From an uncultured Ruminiclostridium sp. (GTDB lineage: Bacteria; Bacillota; Clostridia; Oscillospirales; Ruminococcaceae), in assembly GCA_947627695.1 (NCBI GenBank), contig CANQXF010000004.1:62001-126000 (forward strand): DNA of 64,000 nt. The letters run 5' to 3'. Shown here piece after piece: positions 37,100-45,882 of this stretch. Position 1 is the first letter of the stretch. Every line of letters starts with the position of its first letter. The notes under the pieces were generated by a model that saw only the letters and a list, made by a program, of their open reading frames with translations, made no database searches and was not told the DNA's origin. Position numbers and translations under genes: made by a program.

Positions 37100-38953
37100 A
37101 TGAACTATCAACTCGCCGTTATCGGCGGCGGTCACGCAGGTGTTGAAGCCGCCCTCGCCGCCGCCCGTCTCGGCATTAAAACCGTTTTATTCTGCCTCTC
37201 CCTGGACACCATCGCAAATATGCCCTGCAACCCCTGCATAGGCGGTTCCGCCAAGGGTCAACTGGTCAGCGAGATCGACGCCTTAGGCGGTGAAATGGGC
37301 AAAGCGGCAGACTCCACCTTTATTCAGTCGCGAATGCTGAACAAGGGGAAAGGCCCCGCCGTGCACGCACTGCGTGTGCAAAGCGACCGTGTGAAGTACC
37401 ATACTTATATGAAATCCGCCCTGGAAGCCCAGGAAAACCTTGACGTGAAGCAGGGTGAGATAACCGAAATTATCACCGATAACAACAAGGTCACCGCCGT
37501 AAAGACCCGCACGGGCATCGTGTATGCCGTGAACGCCGTTATAATCGCTACGGGAACGTACCTTGGCGGGCGTATCCATATCGGCGAGCTGAACTATCAG
37601 AGTGGCCCTGACAACGTTATGCCCGCCCTGCTGCTTACAAAGTGTCTGGAGGAAAAGGGGGTATCTCTCCGCCGTTTCAAGACGGGGACCCCCGCCCGCG
37701 TTCACCGCAAAAGCATTGATTTTGCGGCTATGGAGGTACAGCATGGCGACGAGCCGATAACGCCTTTTGCCTTTGACAACGACGAAAAGCTGGAAAACAA
37801 AGCGGTCTGCTACGTTACCTACACAAATGCCGCCACGCATGAGGTGATACTGTCAAACCTGCACCGTTCGCCGCTTTACGCAGGGCGGATCGAGGGTGTG
37901 GGACCGCGCTACTGCCCCAGTATCGAGGACAAGATAGTCCGCTTTAAGGACAAGGAGCGACATCAGCTTTTTGTGGAGCCTATGGGGCTTGACACCGACG
38001 AGTTTTATTTGCAGGGAATGTCCTCAAGCCTGCCCGAAGAGGTACAGCTTCAGTTCCTCCGCACTATAAAAGGGCTGGAGCAGGTGGAGATAATGCGACC
38101 CGCTTACGCTATCGAGTACGACTGCGTCGACCCACTGGAGCTTTACGCCACGCTGGAGTTTAAGAAGATACGCGGGCTTTTCGGAGCAGGGCAGTTCAAC
38201 GGCACAAGCGGCTATGAGGAGGCGGCGGCGCAGGGGCTTATCGCAGGGATAAACGCCGCCAAATACTGTCAGAATAAGGAAATGCTCGTCCTCTCCCGCG
38301 ACAGCAGCTACATCGGGACGCTTATCGACGACCTTGTGACAAAGGGCTGTATTGAGCCATACCGTATGATGACGGGGAGGAGCGAGTACAGGCTTTTGCT
38401 CAGGCAGGACAACGCTCCCGAACGCCTTGCGGGGATAGGTCACGACGTGGGGCTCCTCCCAGAAAAGCGCTACACCTACTTCCTGCGAATGGACAGGGAA
38501 ATAAACGACGAGCTCCAGCGCATAAGCAAGACCACACTTAAGCCCACCGACGAGCTTAACGCCGCGCTTGAAAGCTGCGGTACAACGCCTGTTTCCACGG
38601 GAGTAAGGTTCACAGAGCTGCTGAAGCGCCCCCAGACGGACTACGAAACGCTGATAAAATTTGACGAGAACGCCCCCCAGCTCCCCCGAAAGCTGACGGA
38701 CAAGCTGGAGATACGGGTGAAGTACGAGGGGTACATTCAGGCGCAGACCGTCAAGGTGGAGCAGATGAGAAAGCTGGAACAGCGCCCCCTGCCCACGGAT
38801 ATCGACTATCGGGAAATAAAGGGCTTGCGCTTGGAGGCGCAGGAAAAGCTGAACAAGTACAAGCCACTGAATATTGGTCAGGCAAGCAGGATAAGCGGGG
38901 TAAATCCCGCTGATATAACGGTGCTGCTGTTGCTGACAGAGGATAAAAGCTAA
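37100..38953 (+). CDS. mnmG: tRNA uridine-5-carboxymethylaminomethyl modification enzyme MnmG
   Basis: 617 residues. FAD-binding GGGHAGVEAA at the N terminus; family signature CNPCIGGSAKGQLV (about 43-56) and GQFNGTSGYEEAAAQG. With MnmE it modifies wobble U34 of several tRNAs. ATG at 37100 follows TAGGAG; the open frame upstream is repeat B4. The stop lies three bases before a parS-like palindrome. Confidence 0.97.
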   Translation: MNYQLAVIGGGHAGVEAALAAARLGIKTVLFCLSLDTIANMPCNPCIGGSAKGQLVSEIDALGGEMGKAADSTFIQSRMLNKGKGPAVHALRVQSDRVKYHTYMKSALEAQENLDVKQGEITEIITDNNKVTAVKTRTGIVYAVNAVIIATGTYLGGRIHIGELNYQSGPDNVMPALLLTKCLEEKGVSLRRFKTGTPARVHRKSIDFAAMEVQHGDEPITPFAFDNDEKLENKAVCYVTYTNAATHEVILSNLHRSPLYAGRIEGVGPRYCPSIEDKIVRFKDKERHQLFVEPMGLDTDEFYLQGMSSSLPEEVQLQFLRTIKGLEQVEIMRPAYAIEYDCVDPLELYATLEFKKIRGLFGAGQFNGTSGYEEAAAQGLIAGINAAKYCQNKEMLVLSRDSSYIGTLIDDLVTKGCIEPYRMMTGRSEYRLLLRQDNAPERLAGIGHDVGLLPEKRYTYFLRMDREINDELQRISKTTLKPTDELNAALESCGTTPVSTGVRFTELLKRPQTDYETLIKFDENAPQLPRKLTDKLEIRVKYEGYIQAQTVKVEQMRKLEQRPLPTDIDYREIKGLRLEAQEKLNKYKPLNIGQASRISGVNPADITVLLLLTEDKS

Positions 38954-38956
38954 CAA

Positions 38957-38972
38957 TGTTCCACGGGGAACA
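38957..38972. promoter_or_regulatory. parS-like site 1
   Basis: TGTTCCACGGGGAACA, within a longer palindrome (ACAATGTTCC / GGAACATTGT). It differs from TGTTCCACGTGGAACA, a symmetric parS form, at one central base. It lies between mnmG and rsmG. Confidence 0.75.
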
Positions 38973-39016
38973 TTGTTTGTAAACCGCTTTGTGAAGCGGG
39001 TTTGAGAGGACAATCA

Positions 39017-39640
39017 ATGACAAATGACATAAAGGAAAGATTTCTGCGGGCGGGGATAATGCTTACCGCAGAGCAGCTTGAGAAGCTGGACGTAATGACG
39101 GGATTTTTGCAGGAATACTGCAAGAAAGTGAATCTGACCGCCATTCGTGACCGTGAGGGGATAATTGAAAAGCACCTGATAGACAGCGTTCTGCCGCTGA
39201 CAATGACGGAGGTGGGACAGGGGGCGAAGTGCCTTGACATCGGGACGGGGGCGGGATTTCCCGCTGTGCCGATGATGATATTCCGTGAGGACCTGCGGTT
39301 CACACTGTTGGACGCCCAGCAGAAGCGCACCGTGTATTTGGCGCAGCTTTTGGAACGGCTTGATCTGACAGCAGAGGTGATACACGGCAGGGCGGAGGAG
39401 TTGTGCCGAAAAGACGGCTACAAGCGGGCTTACGATATGGTGACTGCCAGGGCGGTTGGGAATTTGAGCTTGCTTTGCGGTTATGCGGAGCCGTTTCTGA
39501 AGGAGGACGGTCGGTTCCTTGCTATGCGTGGCTCGGCGGAGGAAGAGGAAGGGAAGCTGAAGCTGAGAAAAGCGGAAGAAATGCGGTATCAGCTGCCTTG
39601 CGGCGACGGGAGGAAGCTGATCATTTATAAGAGAAAATAA
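39017..39640 (+). CDS. rsmG: 16S rRNA (guanine-N7) methyltransferase RsmG
   Basis: 207 residues, GidB family. SAM-binding motif CLDIGTGAGFPAVP (about 75-88), KHLIDSVLP upstream of it, and DMVTARAVGNL. It methylates G527 of 16S rRNA (E. coli numbering). The ATG at 39017 follows GAGAGGA; a TTG five codons earlier is less likely. Confidence 0.96.
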   Translation: MTNDIKERFLRAGIMLTAEQLEKLDVMTGFLQEYCKKVNLTAIRDREGIIEKHLIDSVLPLTMTEVGQGAKCLDIGTGAGFPAVPMMIFREDLRFTLLDAQQKRTVYLAQLLERLDLTAEVIHGRAEELCRKDGYKRAYDMVTARAVGNLSLLCGYAEPFLKEDGRFLAMRGSAEEEEGKLKLRKAEEMRYQLPCGDGRKLIIYKRK

Positions 39641-39644
39641 AAGG

Positions 39645-39677
39645 AAAAAGGGGAGTGCAAGCACCCCCCTTTTTTTA
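39645..39677. terminator. Terminator between convergent rsmG and noc-like gene
   Basis: AAAAAGGGGAGTG / CACCCCCCTTTTTTT hairpin with a four-base loop; it overlaps the noc-like stop codon and works on both strands. Confidence 0.85.
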
Positions 39678-40481
39678 TTTCATCTTTATTTTTATCCGAT
39701 ATTCTATCTCCTCATCACTGCTTATCTTCTCCGTTTCACAGCTTATCCCCGCAGATTTCATCTCCTCCACCGTTCGGCTGAACGTGTTCAGATAAAGTCC
39801 CACCATGTTTTTCGGGTCGCTTTTGTCGATTATTTTCTGCTTGGGCTTGTCCTGAAAACGCTGACAGAGCAGCTCCACGTAATGCTCCGCCTGCGCGCTG
39901 TTCATTTGCTTCAGGTACATCTCCTGTATCGCTTCCTCCCGCATTTCCTCGGGCAGGCGGAGCAGGGCTCTTGCCTGACGTTCGGTAAGTCCGTATTTCA
40001 CCAACATTGCCCTGTCCTCCGCCCTCAGGCGGAGCAGGCGCAGCTTGTTTGCCACGGTGGACTGGGCTATTCCCAGTTTGACGGCGGCTTCCTCCTGGGT
40101 CAGCCCGTAGCTGTCTATCAGCCGTTTTATGGCGACGGCCTCCTCAAGGTAATTCAGGTCCGCGCGCTGGATATTTTCCAGAATTGCCATTACGGCGCTG
40201 TCCTTGTCCTGTGCCTCACGTACTATGCAGGGGACGTAATCAAGGTTCACCAATTTTGCGGCGCGCAGGCGGCGTTCCCCTGCGATAAGGATATAGCCGT
40301 CCTCCGCCTTACGGACGATTAGCGGCTGCATAATGCCGTTTTGTCGGATACTTACGGCGAGCTGGGTGAGGGCGTAATTATCGAAATAGGCTCTCGGCTG
40401 GTCGGGATTTGGGCGGATAAGGGACGTGGGGAGGCTTACCACGGTATTCACCACACGTTCCGTTTGTTTTTGGAAAAGCAT
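39675..40481 (-). CDS. noc: ParB/Noc-family DNA-binding protein
   Basis: 268 residues. ParB N-terminal CTPase motif GERRLRAAK, box ENIQRADLNYLEEA, then helix-turn-helix YGLTQEEAAVKLGIAQSTVANKL split around the usual turn, and a divergent C-terminal dimer domain. Position after rsmG matches noc, the nucleoid-occlusion paralogue of ParB, but here the gene is inverted relative to its neighbours. AAAGGAGG fixes the ATG at 40481. A role in chromosome binding is well supported; Noc rather than ParB is inferred from location. Confidence 0.88.
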   Translation of the reverse strand: MLFQKQTERVVNTVVSLPTSLIRPNPDQPRAYFDNYALTQLAVSIRQNGIMQPLIVRKAEDGYILIAGERRLRAAKLVNLDYVPCIVREAQDKDSAVMAILENIQRADLNYLEEAVAIKRLIDSYGLTQEEAAVKLGIAQSTVANKLRLLRLRAEDRAMLVKYGLTERQARALLRLPEEMREEAIQEMYLKQMNSAQAEHYVELLCQRFQDKPKQKIIDKSDPKNMVGLYLNTFSRTVEEMKSAGISCETEKISSDEEIEYRIKIKMK

Positions 40482-40559
40482 ATGTATTCCTCCTTTGAGA
40501 TAATTATACACACGCGGGAGGGAAAATTTTGGCGAATTAAGGAAAATGAGCAAAAATAA

Positions 40560-40890
40560 AATAAAAAATAAAAAAATGGCGCTTGCGCCAAAGTAAAATT
40601 TTCTAAGGAGAGTCTGAGAGGATTTCTTTTTTCAAAAGAAATCCTCTCAGAGGGCGGGAGCGTTGGCAGTGCACAGTGTAAAGTGCAAAGTGAAAAGTTA
40701 AATTTGAGAGGAACCGTTCGGTGGGTGGGGTGGGTGGGCGCAGCCGTGAAACTGGTCTGCACCACCCAAAAGTGAAAAGCTGTGAAAAAACACTCTCCCA
40801 TTTCACCACTCGCAAACCAAGTCCGTGCAAGCATCACGGTAAACGTAATAATTCAATTTACTGTGTACTTTGCACTCTGCACTGTGCACT
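40560..40890 (-). repeat. Repeat family B, copy B5 (minus orientation)
   Basis: GGATTTCTTT/AAAGAAATCC hairpin (about 40620-40648), sense heptads CAGTGCA, CAGTGTA, AAGTGCA, AAGTGAA, AAGTTAA (about 40666-40700), core about 40725-40785, and reverse heptads 40858-40890. The last heptad touches parS-like site 2. Confidence 0.83.
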
Positions 40891-40894
40891 GAAA

Positions 40895-40910
40895 TGTTCC
40901 CCGTGGAACA
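40895..40910. promoter_or_regulatory. parS-like site 2
   Basis: TGTTCCCCGTGGAACA, the exact reverse complement of site 1, about 190 bases upstream of parA. Together the two sites bracket rsmG and the noc-like gene. Confidence 0.75.
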
Positions 40911-40962
40911 TTCCTCTCGACCCCGCTTTTCAAAGGCATTTACAAACACCTGAAAAAATTTT

Positions 40963-40994
40963 CCCTCTTTTTTCAAAGAGGGCTTTATTTTTTC
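40963..40994 (+). terminator. Terminator-like hairpin ahead of parA
   Basis: CCCTCTTT / AAAGAGGG stem, four-base loop, then a T-rich run. No plus-strand gene ends here, so it may insulate parA from distant read-through. Confidence 0.6.
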
Positions 40995-41100
40995 CTCAAA
41001 ATGTGCTATACTTAAAAAGACAAGAAAAACCAAAAATTCCAAAAGCAGGCGGAAACCTTGCAAACCCGTTCTGCAAAAGGATTTGAAAGGAGCCTGCGTA

Positions 41101-41886
41101 TTGGGCGTTATAATTTCTGTTGTGAACCAGAAGGGCGGAGTTGCCAAAACCACCACTGCGGTGAACCTTGCCGCCGCCATAGGTCAGCGGGGCAAAAAGG
41201 TGCTGTTGGTGGACCTTGACCCCCAGGGCAACGCCACTTCCGGTATCGGGATAAATAAAAAGGAATTGAAATACACCACCTACGACGTGATAATGGGCGA
41301 GGTAAGACCCGCCGAGGCGGTGGTAAAAAGCGAGTTCAGGAACCTGTGGGCTCTGCCGTCAACGCAGACGCTGGCGCAGGGAGAGCTTCGCCTTGCCGCC
41401 TTTGACAATAAGACCTTACAGCTTAAAAAGGCGCTTTTGCAGATAAAAAACGATTACGACATCATCATCGTGGATTGCCTGCCGTCGCTGGGCGTTCTTG
41501 CGCTGAACGGACTTTCCGCCTGCGACAGGATAATCATACCTATGCAGTGCGAGCCGTACAGCTTGGAGGGAGCTGCGGAGCTGCTCTCCACGGTAAAGAG
41601 AGTCAAAAACAGTACAAATAAAGCCTTACAGCTTATGGGAATAGTGTTTACAATGGTGGATAAGCGGCTGACGGTGAACAGGGAGGTTATGGAGAGCATA
41701 AAGCGCACCTTCCCCAAGGACGCCATTTTCAAGACCGAGATACCCCGCAACGTTCGCATTTCCGAGGCTCCCAGCCACGGCGAGCCCATAACCTATTACG
41801 ACCCCAATTCAAAAGGCGCCGACGCCTACCGCCGCCTTGCCGCCGAGGTGATGCAAAGAGCAGCTAAGGTGGGGAAAATGCTGTAG
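41101..41886 (+). CDS. parA: ParA/Soj chromosome-partitioning ATPase
   Basis: 261 residues, deviant Walker A KGGVAKTTT (11-19; Ala where Gly is more usual), Walker A' VDLDPQGNAT, Walker B IIIVDCLPSLG. It binds DNA with ATP and is driven by ParB-parS. I choose TTG at 41101 because AAAGGAG lies 8 bases upstream; the next upstream TTG would overlap that site. Unlike most Firmicutes, parB does not follow directly: a 770-base repeat region intervenes. Confidence 0.95.
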   Translation: MGVIISVVNQKGGVAKTTTAVNLAAAIGQRGKKVLLVDLDPQGNATSGIGINKKELKYTTYDVIMGEVRPAEAVVKSEFRNLWALPSTQTLAQGELRLAAFDNKTLQLKKALLQIKNDYDIIIVDCLPSLGVLALNGLSACDRIIIPMQCEPYSLEGAAELLSTVKRVKNSTNKALQLMGIVFTMVDKRLTVNREVMESIKRTFPKDAIFKTEIPRNVRISEAPSHGEPITYYDPNSKGADAYRRLAAEVMQRAAKVGKML

Positions 41887-42650
41887 GCAGTTGACAGTTT
41901 ACAGTGCAAAGTACACAGTTGTGGAGTCCGCTTCGCGGACGGATCGGAATGGGTAGTTGGAAAGAAAAGGTTGAAGGGTAGACCCTGCGGGCGGGAAAGC
42001 GTTTTTGCGGCTTAGCCGCAAACAGCGGGTGGGACGCTGGCGTGAAGCTGATGTGCAGCACACAAAAGTGAAAGCCAACTCACAACTCCGCCATAAGAAC
42101 AACACTGGTAAATGACCTTCCTTTTAGCACAACGCCGTGCCGCACGTTGCCCGCCTGTGGTAGCGACCCGCAGGGGCGCGGGACCAAACCTCGCAATTGC
42201 GAACGCCATAATCAGCACATTGAGAAGAAGTCGAGCAGGCGAATTTAGCAAGGTAGGCTAAGAATGAAGTTTTTCCGGAATTCTTAAAACCGCCTTTTCC
42301 GAAAAAGGCGGTTTTAAGCTCGAATGTTGCAGTTTTGCTTTGCAAAACTGCAACGTTTGACTAGAAATCTGAAAAGCGCAGCTTTTCAGTTTCATGGGTG
42401 CAGGCCGCGCCGCATCCGCACGGTACCGTGCAAAACCGCTACCAACATCACCCGATAAGGCAGACAAAAAATCAATTCCAAAAGGTACAACCTTTTCCCA
42501 AAAACAAACCATTGCCTTATCAAGCGAAACAAGATATATATTAAATCAAAAAGGTACAACCTTTTCTAAAAACCCCAACACCGCCTAATCAAGCGAAAAA
42601 ATCAAATAATATTGTGTATTCTTCACTTTTTATTTTTTACTGTAAAAGAA
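41886..42650 (-). repeat. Repeat family A, copy A6 (minus orientation) with internal insertion
   Basis: Heptads and GTCCGCTTCGCGGAC after the parA stop, core about 42030-42080, CCCGCAGGGGCGCGGG about 42166, CTTAAAACCGCC hairpin about 42284-42319. Then comes a segment absent from other copies (42320-42405) with GTTGCAGTTTTGC / GCAAAACTGCAAC and CTGAAAAGC / GCTTTTCAG hairpins, GCACGGTACCGTGC (about 42418-42431), two CTTATCAAGCG-type units and reverse heptads near 42615-42650. Confidence 0.85.
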
Positions 42651-42661
42651 AGGACTTCACG

Positions 42662-43519
42662 ATGAAAAAAGAAAAACGCCCTGCCTTAGGCAGTAAATTC
42701 GACAACATATTCGACGACAACGCAGGTCTGTTCGGCGACGGCGGCGAGGACAAGCTGACTGTCCTGAAGATAGGCGACATCGAGCCCAACCGTGACCAGC
42801 CCCGCCGTGACTTCGACCCCGAACAGCTGGAACGCCTTGCAAAGTCCATAGCCGACCACGGCATAATCCAGCCGCTTACGGTGCGGGAGCATGGCGGAAC
42901 GTACCAGATAGTTGCAGGGGAACGCCGCTGGAGAGCCGCAAAGATAGCGGGACTGTCTGAGGTCCCCGTGAGGATAATGGAGCTTTCCGACGCTGAAACG
43001 GCGCAGATAGCGCTGATAGAGAATTTACAGCGTGAGGACCTTAACCCTGTTGAGGAAGCAAGCGGCTATAAACAGCTTATCACCCGCTACGGGCTGAAGC
43101 AGGAGGAAATCGCGGCGGGAGTGGGAAAAGCCCGTTCCTCTATCGCAAACTCCCTGCGTATCCTTGACCTCCCCGAGGAAGTAAAGGAGCTCGCCAAGCA
43201 GGGCAAGCTGTCTGCGGGGCATTGTAAAGCGCTTTTGTCGGTGAACGACGAAGTGAAACAGCTTGAGCTTGCTCACAAGGCGGCGGGGGAGCAGATGTCG
43301 GTAAGACAGCTTGAAAAGCTGTGCGGCGCAGTTAATGCCAAACCTGCTCCCAAAAAGATAAGGCAGGTATCAACGTTCATCACCGAAGCGGAGATGAGCC
43401 TGAAACAGCTTACGGGACGGGCAGTCAAAATTACTCCCAAAAAGAATAAGATAACGCTGGAAATAACTTGCAAGAACGAGGACGAGCTGAGAGAGCTTAT
43501 GAAACAGCTTAACGGCTGA
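42662..43519 (+). CDS. parB: ParB/Spo0J chromosome-partitioning protein
   Basis: 285 residues. ParB CTPase motif GERRWRAAKIAGL, ENLQREDLNPVEEA, helix-turn-helix YGLKQEEIAAGVGKARSS, and a Lys-rich C-terminal dimerisation domain. It spreads from parS and recruits SMC. AAAGGA precedes the ATG at 42662. serS starts 26 bases after the stop and is likely co-transcribed. Confidence 0.95.
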   Translation: MKKEKRPALGSKFDNIFDDNAGLFGDGGEDKLTVLKIGDIEPNRDQPRRDFDPEQLERLAKSIADHGIIQPLTVREHGGTYQIVAGERRWRAAKIAGLSEVPVRIMELSDAETAQIALIENLQREDLNPVEEASGYKQLITRYGLKQEEIAAGVGKARSSIANSLRILDLPEEVKELAKQGKLSAGHCKALLSVNDEVKQLELAHKAAGEQMSVRQLEKLCGAVNAKPAPKKIRQVSTFITEAEMSLKQLTGRAVKITPKKNKITLEITCKNEDELRELMKQLNG

Positions 43520-43545
43520 TTTGACATAAAGAAAGGAACAAAAAA

Positions 43546-44823
43546 ATGATAGACATCAAATTTTTACGCCAGAATCCTGAGATAGTAAAGGAAAATATCA
43601 AAAAGAAATTTCAGAACGAAAAGCTCCCCATGGTGGACGAGGTGATCGAGCTTGACAAACAGCAGAGAGAGTGCCAGCAGCGCTCCGACTTTCTCCGCAG
43701 TCAGCGCAACTCCATTTCCAAGGGGATAGGTGCGCTTATGGCGCAGGGAAAGAAGGACGAGGCGGAAGCCGAAAAGAAAAAGGTTAGCGATATGGCGGAG
43801 GAAATGGCTCAGCTTGACGCTAAAATGGCTCAGCTCACTGAGGAAGTGCGCAAGCGCATGATGGTGATACCCAACATCATCGACGACAGCGTTCCCATAG
43901 GAAAGGACGACAGCGAAAACGTTGAAGTGGAGCGCTTCGGTGAGCCTGTCGTGCCCGAATTTGAAGTGCCTTACCACGTTGACATAATGGAGGCGAGAAA
44001 CGGCATTGACCTTGACAGCGCCCGCAAGACCAGCGGCAACGGCTTTTACTACCTGAAAGGGGACATAGCCCGCCTTCATTCCGCAATACTAAGCTACGCC
44101 CGTGATTTTATGATAGACAAGGGCTTCACCTACTGCATTCCCCCCTTTATGATAAGGGGGAACGTGGTGACAGGCGTTATGAGCTTTGCCGAAATGGAAA
44201 ATATGATGTACAAGATAGAGGGCGAGGATCTGTACCTGATAGGCACAAGCGAACACAGTATGATAGGTCGCTTTATCGACAGTTTCCTTGACGAAAAGGA
44301 GCTGCCCCAGACCCTCACCAGTTATTCCCCCTGCTTCCGCAAGGAGGTGGGCGCTCACGGCATAGAGGAGCGCGGCGTTTACCGTATCCACCAGTTTGAA
44401 AAGCAGGAAATGGTAGTCATCTGCAAGCCTGAGGAAAGTATGGATTGGTTCCATAAGCTGTACAGTTATACGGTTGAACTTTTCAGGAGTATGGACATTC
44501 CTGTGCGCACCTTGGAGTGCTGCTCGGGTGACTTGGCGGATCTTAAGGTAAAGAGCATAGACGTTGAGGCGTGGTCGCCCAGACAGCAGAAGTATTTTGA
44601 AGTAGGAAGCTGCTCCAACCTTGGGGACGCGCAGGCAAGGCGTTTGGGTATCAGAGTCAAGAACAAGGAGAAAGGGAATTACTTCCCCCATACTCTTAAC
44701 AATACCGTTGTTGCGCCGCCCAGAATGTTGATAGCGTTCCTGGAGAACAATCTTCAGGCGGACGGGAGTATCAGGATTCCGGAGCCGCTTAGAATGTATA
44801 TGGGGGGTAAGGAGAGGATTTGA
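43546..44823 (+). CDS. serS: Seryl-tRNA synthetase
   Basis: 425 residues, class II. N-terminal antiparallel coiled coil (about 30-100, Glu/Lys-rich) that grips the tRNA variable arm; motif 2 FRKEVGAHG; motif 3 region NNTVVAPPRMLIAFLEN. Charges tRNA-Ser. AAAGGAAC precedes the ATG. The stop TGA lies in TTGACAG, the first heptad of A7. Confidence 0.97.
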   Translation: MIDIKFLRQNPEIVKENIKKKFQNEKLPMVDEVIELDKQQRECQQRSDFLRSQRNSISKGIGALMAQGKKDEAEAEKKKVSDMAEEMAQLDAKMAQLTEEVRKRMMVIPNIIDDSVPIGKDDSENVEVERFGEPVVPEFEVPYHVDIMEARNGIDLDSARKTSGNGFYYLKGDIARLHSAILSYARDFMIDKGFTYCIPPFMIRGNVVTGVMSFAEMENMMYKIEGEDLYLIGTSEHSMIGRFIDSFLDEKELPQTLTSYSPCFRKEVGAHGIEERGVYRIHQFEKQEMVVICKPEESMDWFHKLYSYTVELFRSMDIPVRTLECCSGDLADLKVKSIDVEAWSPRQQKYFEVGSCSNLGDAQARRLGIRVKNKEKGNYFPHTLNNTVVAPPRMLIAFLENNLQADGSIRIPEPLRMYMGGKERI

Positions 44824-45475
44824 CAGTTGACAGTGTATAGTTGACAGTTGACAGTTAGGCTTGATTTTTATCTTGCGGCGATTGATAAGGCAGTATTTGT
44901 TTCTGGGAAAAGGTGTACCTTTTGGAATTGATTTTTTGTCTGCCTGATCGGGTGATGTTGGTAACGGTTTTGCACGGTACCGTGCGGGTTTAATTTTTAT
45001 CTTGCGGCGCTTGATAAGGCAATGTTGGTTGTGACCCCAGTGTCACGGCGGATGCGGCGCCGCCGCACCGCTTAAAACCGCCTTTTTTGGAAAAGGCGGT
45101 TTTAAGAATTCCGGAAAAACTTTATTTTTGGCCTACCTTGTCAAATTCGCCTGCCCGACTTCTTCTCAATCTACTAATTATAGCGTTCGCAATTGCGAGG
45201 TTTGGTCCCGCGCCCCTGCGGGTCGCTATCACAGGCGGGCAACGTGCGGCACGGCGTTGTGCGGTTAGGGAAGGTCATTTACCGATGTTGTGAGAGTGGT
45301 AATGCGGTGAGTTGTCTTTCACTTTTGTGTACTGCATACCAGCTTCACTTCTGCGTCCCGCCCGCTGTTTGCGGCAAAGCCGCAAAAACGCTTTCCCGCC
45401 CTCGGCGTTTTACCCTTCAACCGCTTTCCCGCCTGCTTTACCCGCCAACCAGCTACTAACTACTATCCAACTAAC
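44820..45475 (+). repeat. Repeat family A, copy A7 with both palindrome variants in tandem
   Basis: Heptads overlapping the serS stop, then a GATTGATAAGGC...TGATGTTGGTAACGG unit with GCACGGTACCGTGC (about 44974), directly followed by a second left end with GTGACCCCAGTGTCAC (about 45032). The CTTAAAACCGCC hairpin (about 45072-45107), CCCGCGCCCCTGCGGG (about 45208) and the core follow. This copy seems a join of two subfamilies. Confidence 0.85.
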
Positions 45476-45476
45476 G

Positions 45477-45566
45477 TCCAATATTGCGGTTTTGCGGAGC
45501 AAAATGAATTTCCTTTAGGGAAATTCAAGCAATGTTGGATCGTACTTCCGCCTACGGCGGAAGTAC
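45477..45566 (+). repeat. Repeat family C, copy C3
   Basis: TCCAATATTGC / GCAATGTTGGA arms, inner GAATTTCCTTTAGGGAAATTC and TTTTGCGGAGCAAAA, then GTACTTCCGCCTACGGCGGAAGTAC. It ends 8 bases before the T-box promoter -35. Confidence 0.82.
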
Positions 45567-45573
45567 TGACTAC

Positions 45574-45602
45574 TTGACAAAACCCTCGAATTATGATAAA
45601 CT
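45574..45602 (+). promoter_or_regulatory. Promoter of T-box / tyrS transcript
   Basis: TTGACA at 45574-45579, a 17-bp spacer and TAAACT at 45597-45602. Confidence 0.75.
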
Positions 45603-45603
45603 A

Positions 45604-45866
45604 CAAAAAACGACGACGGAAAGAAGTACCCGCTGTATGTCATCAGAGAGCCTCCGCTTGGTGCGAGGGGGCGGCTAAGGCGGCGAAATACATTCCTGAG
45701 CGACCCTGTGAACATTTTGGCTAATTTCCGCAAAAATTGCCGAAACAATTAGCAGGGTACGGGTAAGCCCGTTACAGCTTTCGAGGCGGCATTTGCCGTA
45801 AATTGAGGTGGTACAGCGTTCACTCGCCCTCTGCGTTTCGTGGAGGGCGTTTTGTTTATTCTTTTT
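45604..45866 (+). ncRNA. T-box leader, probable tyrosine specificity
   Basis: Stem I landmarks AGAGAG (45645-45650) and GGTGCGAG (45660-45667), a specifier-loop candidate GAAATACATT with codon TAC (Tyr) at 45689-45691, and the T-box core TGAGGTGGTACAGCG (45804-45818) that forms the antiterminator. A terminator hairpin CGCCCTC / GAGGGCG (45825-45849) with a T-rich tail follows. Uncharged tRNA-Tyr would stabilise the antiterminator and allow reading into the GNAT gene and tyrS. The tyrS gene downstream supports the specificity. Confidence 0.9.
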
Positions 45867-45882
45867 GGAAGAGGTGAGATTT

